Below are positions 45,601 through 55,100 of a DNA stretch of 64,000 nucleotides, piece after piece. The notes beneath the pieces are model-generated. The model was not told the DNA's origin. It worked only from the letters and a program-made list of their open reading frames with translations, and did not search any database. Within the stretch, counting starts at the first letter, position 1, and every line of letters begins with the position of its first letter. The position numbers and the translations under genes are program-made. The DNA comes from Thysanoteuthis rhombus (Eukaryota > Mollusca > Cephalopoda > Oegopsida > Thysanoteuthidae), in NCBI GenBank assembly GCA_963457665.1, contig OY735209.1, positions 9,471,814 through 9,535,813 on the forward strand, in the 5' to 3' direction.

Positions 45601-48600
45601 GAAAAAAAAATGTTAAAAAAAACAAGCCTGGTTGTAGCAGGGTCAAACTTCACTCTTCTTCTATTCGAACTGAAGATAATTGCTTTCATGTTATAATATA
45701 GATAATAAATATAAAATTATAAAAAATATTCATTTTTTAGTATAGATGTATCAATCTATTAGAATGAAATAAGTCTTTGCATATTTGTAACATAGATTTT
45801 CCTAAATATGTAAGACTTGTCAGTTTGGCTCAGTCAGTAAGAGAGCTGTCTACTGGTCACTTGGTTGTGATTTCAGATCATGGTAGGTAAATGTTCATTT
45901 TATAAGTGCATTTATCAATTAGAATGAAACAAGCTCCTGCTTATTTCTACTATAAATTTTTGTAGATATATAAGGCTTGTCAGTCGGTAAGAGAGCTGCC
46001 TACTAGTCAATTGGTTGTGATTTCTAATCATGGTAGGGAAATGTTAAATTTATGAATCGGTTTGGTTTAATGTAACAGAACTGATGAACAGTGAAGGGTT
46101 TACTCCCCTAAATTAGGTGAAGATTGGTCTTGTTATGGTAGAGATACAAAATCAACTTAAGCCCCTGACTTCAACTGGAATTAGACAGAAAAGAGAATGA
46201 CGTAAAGATTAGTACAGTTCAATATCACTAAGTGAAAATCAGTACCACTCAATGAGACCATTTTAGATTTGGTAATACATATACATCTTACCACACTGTC
46301 AACTTTTTTAAAATTGTATTTTGATGTTTTGGGATCTTTATAAACTTTTGATTCAAGTTTTTCAAGCATTTGTCAGTGAGGTAAAATATGTGACAACTTT
46401 GCATTTTATTTTATCGTAAAATCAAATCCTATTTGGATGTATTCTGAACTTTATAAAGTTTGAATAGATAAAATTTATTAAAAAAATTGTCAGTGAGGTA
46501 AAATATATAACAACTTTGCATCTTATTTCATTGTAATAAGTTTCATATGACCAAATCCTATTTGATCATCAGCAGACTTACACAGACTGCTGATGTCATC
46601 TGATGTTGAAACAAAATGTGTCTGTTTCAATTCGATCACTTCTGGTGTACCTGTCGTATTTCTTTTTTCTTTTTTTTTCTTCAAACAAATACTTGGTCTC
46701 TTTTCTTTACAGCAAAAGCAAGAAAAAACTTGTGGACAAAATATTATGTATTTTATTCTCAAAAATCTGTGAGAGTAGCTTCCCTTTATTGATAAAAAAC
46801 CCATGAATAATCAAATCCACAAATTTTGAGGGACTACTGTATATTCACTATAAAAATTGGAGTAATCATGTTCAGTTGGAATAGAAGCAAGAGTAGAGTC
46901 TTACCCTGCAGCAACCAGGCTTGTTTGAATTAGCATCCTTATCTTTGTTGTTATTATCATGTTATGACAAATACATTTTCAACCTTCTTCAGGTGTCAGA
47001 TGCATCTTCTATTTTTTTTTTCAAATAATTTTATACATTTATCCTATAGTCTTTTGACAATTATAATTTTTATTCCCTTCTGGGTCATATCAACATAACT
47101 GAGTGCCAAATGGAGATACTTTTCATTTAATTTCATTTGATAAACTTTCATCAAACATTATGAACTTTATAACTAGTTTTTTCTTTCAGTGTAATTTGTT
47201 GGCTGCTATTTTATTTTTCTTAACCGGCCTGAATGGAAGTTATAAAATTTCTTATCCACACCCATTTTTTTTCTTGCTTTTGGTTTAAAGAAAAGAGACC
47301 AAGTATTTGTTTGAAGAAAAAAAAAAAAAAAAGAAAAAGAAATACGACAGGTACACCAGAAGTGATCGCACAGCACATCCAGGAAAAGACAAGAGTTAGA
47401 GACATCATAGAATCCATAAAAAATCTCAAATGGCGGTGGGCTGGCCATGTTGCAAGAATGGCTGACAATCGATGGACATCACGACTCACAACATGGATTC
47501 CCCGAGACCACATGCGCAACCGAGGCCGGCAAAATGTTAGATGGAGAGAAGAGCTAGACAAGTTCAGGAAGTACTGGCTCCGTGACGCCCATGATAGAGA
47601 AGTGTGGCAAATCCTGGGGAAGGTCTATGTCCAACGACGGACGCTAAAAGACTGATGATGATGATGATGAAATCTATTACGGTGATCTTTTCATGCACGG
47701 AAGAATTTTTACTTTAATTCTAAAACAGACATAGAATTCTGATTTGTGTCTTCTGTGCATAGAAACATTTGCCAAATAGATTTTGAAAGCTTTAAACGGG
47801 TGAAGGGAAGCTTTATCTATTGTAACGTTTATTCAGGCAGGTTAAGAGAATTAAACATAAAAGCAACTACAAAATTAAGTTGAACATTCAAATTAGTCAT
47901 AAAAATTATTAGTATAGAGTCATAATTCTTAATCGAATAAAATTGAATGAAAAATATCTTTATTTAACTCCCAGTAATGTCGCTCACATCTGGAAGACAG
48001 AAGTGCCTAGATGGGCATAAAAAGTATAACCTGCCTCTTGATAAAAAGTAATTTGTTTGGGGTTATTTGATAAACTTGCATTCTGTCTTCCTGTAATAAT
48101 GATACTTTCTTTTTTGTTTCTTTTTTTCTGACAGAGTCATTTCTTTGATGAATTCATGTTGGATGGTCTTTCCAAAGAAGATAATGAGATCTTCCTGGAG
48201 TTGGTCCCAGAAAATTTACTGAGGGCCATGAAAACTGCCCAAGTTGCTACGTGGATTAAAATAAAATTGACTAAAAAGCACACACCGTGCCTCACAGTAG
48301 AGGTGGAATTGGTGAGTTGATACTTTTGTCAAACCCTAGTTCCAAGTCTGGAGTTAACTTTGTTAACTGCAAAGTCAACTGTTCTAAGAATGGAAAATTT
48401 CATGTTTAAGATCAAATTTAAATTGATTAATGGTGTTTGTAAGAAATTAGGTAAACAAGGAGAGAATGGTGGGAGGGAGATTGACAGTATTGGTAACAGA
48501 GAAAGAAATCTGTTATCTTGGTAAGAGGTAGTAGATGACAAGAGAGAAAGTGTTGGTGAAAATAAAAAGATATGATATAATGAGTGGTCTGAGAAACGGG

Positions 48601-49035
48601 AATATTTTTCTCTTTGTACATCACATTATGTTGTCATATTCCTGTTTTAAAATAAGAAAGTAGACTAGAATGTTTACACATTGTATGTATGTATGTATGT
48701 ATGTATGTATGATTTTTTTTTTACAATGAATTATGCTGTATTTCGTTGATCGACAGTGTCTAATATCAGGCTACAAATATTGGTCTATAAGCACTGTACA
48801 ATGCTCTCCCATAGGAATAGAGCACTCTGGTGGGTGAGGGATTTCTGGGTAAATAAATATATCGCTTAAATCCAGCCTTACTGCCTGTCCAGTTCCGTAG
48901 TCCAGAGGTAGGATATCGGCCTGCGGGTCTGAAGCGAAGGTTTCAATCCTGCCTCGTGGTACTGGATGGGATAATGGAAAGTCTATAGCCACACTGAAGA
49001 GATGTAATACATTGAAACAGCTGTCTGTGGATGAC

Positions 49036-49101
<66 letters not shown>

Positions 49102-52100
49102 GTATGTATGTATACTATATTTACTGATCTACAAATACTTTTTACATTCTGTACGTAAACAAATACTGACTCACAAACATAAAGCTTGATTATACCTTCT
49201 GTTCTATATACTCTATATCTACTGTGTTGAATAGATATAGATTTGGGTAAATGAACAAATTTATCACTGAACAGCTCAGCTCATGGAGAAATGACAGGAA
49301 TTTTTATTTTGATTTTGTATAAATCTGATTATCTATTTATTAGGATGAAATACCAAGTTGAGAGTTTGTTTTTATAATATTATCATTTTTCTGGTTTTCC
49401 AGCGCTTTTGGGTAACTAAATTTCATCCCTCTGAAAGATTGATTTTTCTGACTTCACTGTTTTTATTCATTTAATTACACAATCCTACGCACATGCATTG
49501 ATAAACTCGTTGGTGATATGGGATGTCTCCCAGAAGATTTCCTTTCTGTGATCGAGGACTGAACAGGACGGAGAGAACATATCAGGTGTATCTGAGGAGA
49601 CCCCTCGACCTAGTGATGATGATAATGATAATGATGAATGTTTGGTAATTTTGCTTTTCAAATATGTTGGATTGTTCCTCTGTGATTACCAGTCTATATG
49701 TTGTTTATCTTTTGAATAGCCGACTTCCACTGGACTTAGTCGTAATGTTGTTCATGATATTGCTGTGACTGTGCTCCCCAAGAGATTGTGGAGTGACTAC
49801 GAGGAGCCAGAAATGCCAGAATTTGATGTAAGTAATTAAAAATTCCTGATCTAATGTTTTGCTAAAAAAGACTTTGAATAACAAAGCTATATCATTATAC
49901 GCTGATTTATCCCGACTAGTGTCCTTGTCTTGTGTCTTGTTTGTTATAGACACAACGTTGTGGCCTTCTTCAGGTCTGTTCGTCTGTTAGAGTCGGTAAC
50001 CTTCCAGAAATTTCAAACTAAACCATTATTTGTCCAACCCTGGTAGATTGTTCTCATTCTGCTGTCTATACCATAATGTGTATCATTTGATTCTTTCTTG
50101 TTAATTTGTCCTTATGATGTCACTTGTCTGCCTATTCCACTGAACCTTAGGATATGATTTGTCTGCACTACCCTATCCAAGGATTGAACTTGTGGCCTCT
50201 ATGCAGATTGTTAGATATGCTTAACCACCACTTTCATGCTGGTGTTATAATTGAAATTAAAAAAATTGAAAAAATTAATTAAAAAAATAGAAAAAATTTG
50301 TTTCAAATTGATACAATTCTGAAAAAACAAATCCTTGTCTGGCTTAAAGTAGACAAATCTGCACAATGAGTTGATTTCTTCTTTGTTTCCTTTTAGTAAT
50401 CCTATGCAAGGCCTTTGAGACACTTTTCACATCTGAGGGTTAGTAAGCAGGGAATCATTTATGCCACAGAACCAGTGAAAAGAAGGAATGTTAAAATAGC
50501 TTATTGATGTTAAAATGGTAAAGTTGGAAACACTAAAACATGACATGTTTGAAATGAAGACTAAAATGACTTTTTTTTAGTCATTTTAGTCTCAAGGAGT
50601 TGAAATGAATTATGAGAGTAAGATTTAGTAAGGTCCCTGGTTTTAAAAATGGTGAGATTTTACAGCAAAATGGTTGGTTGAACGGCATATCAACCCTTGG
50701 TGGGTTACTAATGACAAATCAATTGTGAACAAAAGAGTTTGTATGTTTAGACTTTCTTTTTTTCCTCGAAAGATAAAATTGTGGAAATAGTTTTTCCTTT
50801 TCACAAAAATTCAAATTACAAAGTACCAACTTGTTGGGGAGGGAAGAGGGTGCTAGGAAGGGAGGATGGGGGTGGGTAATTGAAAAAAATTAACACTAAA
50901 GATGGAGCCGGGACAAAAATGAAAAATTAAATAAGGGGGCCAAGGATAAGGGTATATAGTTGTTGTTTTTTTTTTTTTGGAGGGGGGTCAGGTTTGGCCA
51001 AATTCATTTCCTTTGTCTTGTCCGACTTGGTTGGACCTACTAGAAATTGAATTCCTGCCAACTTAGCTCTCTGGCTCATTGGAATAAGCAAGCCACTCCA
51101 CCATGCTAAGGGACTTATTTGCTGAGTGGTACAGAGAACTATATTAATCATGCAATATTTCGACAATTACCTTTACTATAACAAACCTTGATATATTGAA
51201 TTCTGGCTTTACCAAATTCATGAATCCATCTGAACTGACTACAGAATTGCCAAACAAAATTCAATAAATGAAGTGAACACTTGGACTGTACAAACTTTCT
51301 TCTTTACCCACGAAAGTTCGATACATGCGGCAAATAAGTGGACCATATAAATATGGTGAACATATGGTCAATGATGAATTTTCTTTTAGAAATCGCCAAT
51401 TTAAATTGTCAAAATAAGTTTTTCATTTTTCAAGTTAGTTTGGCTGGCTTACTATGTATGCATCGTGCATACAGACAGCACCAATGGAGCAAGAGGGCTG
51501 AAAATTTAAATGTTTAATCCTTATCATGTCTAGATAAAAATGGTCCTTTTGTTTTTTTGAACATTCCCCTTTGAAATAAGTTTTTTGTTGGGGGGCTCAA
51601 TTTGCAGTCTGAGGTTATGCTAAATTGATCCCTCAGTTTGTGTCGGGCAGCGATCAGTTTTTAATGATCACTGCTCCAACAAAAGGCAAGAGAAGTAGAT
51701 TATTCATTGATCGCCGGTTTTTCCAATTTTTTTAATAGATCACCCCCAACACCGCATACTGCCAAAAGATGTTGGTCATGTGACAGTTTCTATTGAGTGA
51801 TTTACAATTCAAAACATTACCTAAAAATAGGTTTCTTCACTTTTCAAGTTGGTCCAGCTGGTTGTCCGGCTATGTGTGTATCACATGTACAGTCCACACC
51901 AATGAAGCTATAGGGCTGAAAATTTAAACATTTTCTCCTTATTATGTCTAAAGAAAAATGCTTTTGCTTTATGTTTGGCTTTTAAATTGCCCCCCAAATA
52001 GATTGGCGGGGGGGGGGTCAATCTACAATTTATATGGAGGTTGCTTAGTTTGTGACCAGCTATGTTTTCAGTGATCTGATGAAAAAGAAATAAGTTATTC

Positions 52101-55100
52101 AATGATCTCACTTTTCCCAATATTTTATATGATCACGGCATGCTGCCAAAAGACATTGGTCATTTAATGGTTTCTATTGATTGACTAACCAGACCTGTAT
52201 TTATATTTGATAATTGGTCTTCCTACCTTTTTTTTTTTACGAAACAGGTAAGCATTGCCCTGCCTGCCTTGAGGCTGCTTCGAAATGTTGTTGACAAAAT
52301 GAAGAGCATGAGTAGTTATGTGGTAGGTGCTCCTATTTATGACATTTTTCTTTTGTACTGCAAGGTCCTTGGACTCATATTATTACCTTGCAGGCCTCGC
52401 TATCAATAACTTGGAGATTGTGTAAAGCAGTACTCTTGTAATAGTGGAGTCCAGGGTGTAATACATGCAAAAGACTAAGAGTTATTTTCCTTGCAAGATT
52501 TTTTTTCAACTTTGGAAGTTCAGACATGCATGAATAAATCCCTTACGAAAAACTCTATAACTACAGAAAAACAATAATTTATTTAGATACAAAAAAATTT
52601 AATAAAAATAATTTGATACATAATTTTATACCAAGATATCTCATTTTTAACAGTTCGTATCGATACAAGGGGAATAACTTTTGGTCTCCTGGTGCATATT
52701 ACACTCTGGAATCCTTTCAATGAAGCGGAAATTTTTACTGTTGTATTAGAAGTTGATAGTTGAGTATTTATTTTTTTTTGTAAACCCTTGTCGAAGGAGT
52801 TTAGCAACAATATATGTCCTTTCCACTCCAGAGTTGTAAAATTTGAAGAGAAATTTGTTTTTAATCATCAAAATGAACAGATATTTTAATTTATAAACCC
52901 CCAAAATACATACATTTATTGTAAGTGAATGTTACTCAAAATTTTAGTTTATTTATTATTGGAATATTAATTCGGTTGTGTTTCTTTCTTCTAACTAAAA
53001 AGTTTATGATTTTGTGATTCAGAAACGATACCACTGACTCTTTTAAAAATATTCACGTACAGTTGAAATATTACAACATTTTGATTAGTTTTTACTTTCA
53101 TCCTAATTTCTAGTTGCTTCTGACCACAACTATGGCAATAAATAAACAACGTAATCATAATATTTTTTCTAATTGGGCTGTTGAATTGCTGCCGTAGGAT
53201 TACGGTCCGATTCATAATGAATCAGGATGAGGGTGAAAGCTGGTCAAAATTAATGATAATGTTGCAATACTTCATAAAAAAAAAAAAAAAATGAAGAAAT
53301 GCATCCTCCCAATAGTCACTTATGAAGCTGAAACATTGAACCTAACCAAGAGACAGATCCGCAAATTTAGAACCATGCAACGTTCACATGAAAGGATCAT
53401 GCTCAACCTCACGTATAGAGACCACAAGACAGCACAATACATCCAGGAAGAGACAAGAGTCAGGGACATCAGAGAATCCATTAAAAATCTCAAATGGCAG
53501 TGGTCTGGCCATGTTGCAAGAATGGCTGACAACCGATGGACATCGCGACTCACGACATGGATCCCCCGAGATCACATGTGCAACCGAAGCCGGCACAATA
53601 TTAGATGGAGAAACGAGCTAGACAGATTCAGAAAGTACTGGCTCCGTAATGCCCATGATGGAGAAGTGTGGCGAATTGTGAGGAAGGTCTATGTCCAATG
53701 ACGGACGTTTAAAGACTGATAATGATGATGATGATGAGGTCTCGATTGTAAACATCACCAACTGTAATATGTCGGTTGTAAGGAATTAAGTTTGAGGTTT
53801 GAAATCTGTATCTGCCCAAGTATAGAGTCTCTATGGCTGAATGATCAAAGCATCTAAGTGTATACTGGACCCCCTCTATCCAGGGGTTATGAGTTTGGTT
53901 CTCACTGTGGGTTGCTCTTTATTTCCTGATTGCGCTCTTTAATCATTGCTGTTGGATTACGGTCTGATTCATAGTTGTAATAAAAGGCGACTGAAAGTTA
54001 GAATGAAGGTAAAAATCAGTCGAGATTAATAATAATGTCTACTGATTATGTCCCATTGACTGCAAAAGGAAATAACACCGATATCACTTTTACTTCTATT
54101 GCATTTCACTTCAGTCCACTAGCTAGATCAGTGAATTTCAATTTTCATTCTAAATGCTGGATTAATTGCCATAAAATCACTTTGAGAAAAGAAATCTTTG
54201 CTTTTTTTTCTTTTTTTTTCCCAGTTATTTGGAAGTATTCTCATTGCATGATTTTGAAAGATTATTTTAATTTTCAGATTGTTTCGGCCAATCACGAAGG
54301 TGAAATGAAGCTACTGATTGAAACAGAAATAGCATCAGTCTGCACCTATTTTAAAGAATTGGCCAACCCAACCTGGAGTAAGTAAATCCAGTTCTTATCA
54401 CTGTTGTCTGTCTATTTGTATCGAGTGGTGGCTCAAGTTTGAGTATTGAACCAAACTCAAGTCAAGATTAGTAAATAACGATATAGATATGCCCATACCA
54501 AGGGAAAAATGTGGGTAGGGGGAATGTCTGAGGAAGCCAAAATCTCATTAATCTTATTTTATTGATTTCAATTAGTTATTACTTTTATCTCAATTATTAC
54601 AGCAACATGTAAACAGTTCAATCAGAAATATATAGAATTATGGCTGGAGTCAAAGTTGTGATAAAAAGCAACTAAAAATTAAGATGAAGGTAAAAACTAG
54701 TCAAAATTAATTATAAAAATATTGTCTCTATATTCCATCCAATATTGAAAATAAAAGGAAATTTAAAATGAATTGAACAAATCATATTTGTTCATGTTTG
54801 CAAGATTGGTGACATTATCTGGTGAAGACTTGATATGCGTTCTTTTCCAATTGGTTCAATTTTGGGGTACTTATTTCAAATTTGATCCTAATAGAATAAA
54901 GCAAATATAGCTTTTGTCTCAGCCTTCGATCAAATGGGACTGGCCAAGACCTTATTTGCATCTCAAAATAATATACAGAGTGTTCCTATGAAACCTTTCA
55001 TAAGCCGATATGGCTTAAAGCGAAGAAACAATTACCAATAATTTATGAGGAAAATTTTCAAGTGTTCCCAGACCCCCCTGAAATAACTTTTTTTCTAAGT

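Noticed and set aside
45818..45900. tRNA gene at 45.82 kb
   Set aside because: A-box-like words are present, but the B box and the acceptor stem do not form; treated as a SINE.
48890..48965. tRNA gene at 48.9 kb
   Set aside because: A and B box spacing fits, but no 7-bp acceptor pairing and an (AT)n-tailed body follows; treated as a SINE.
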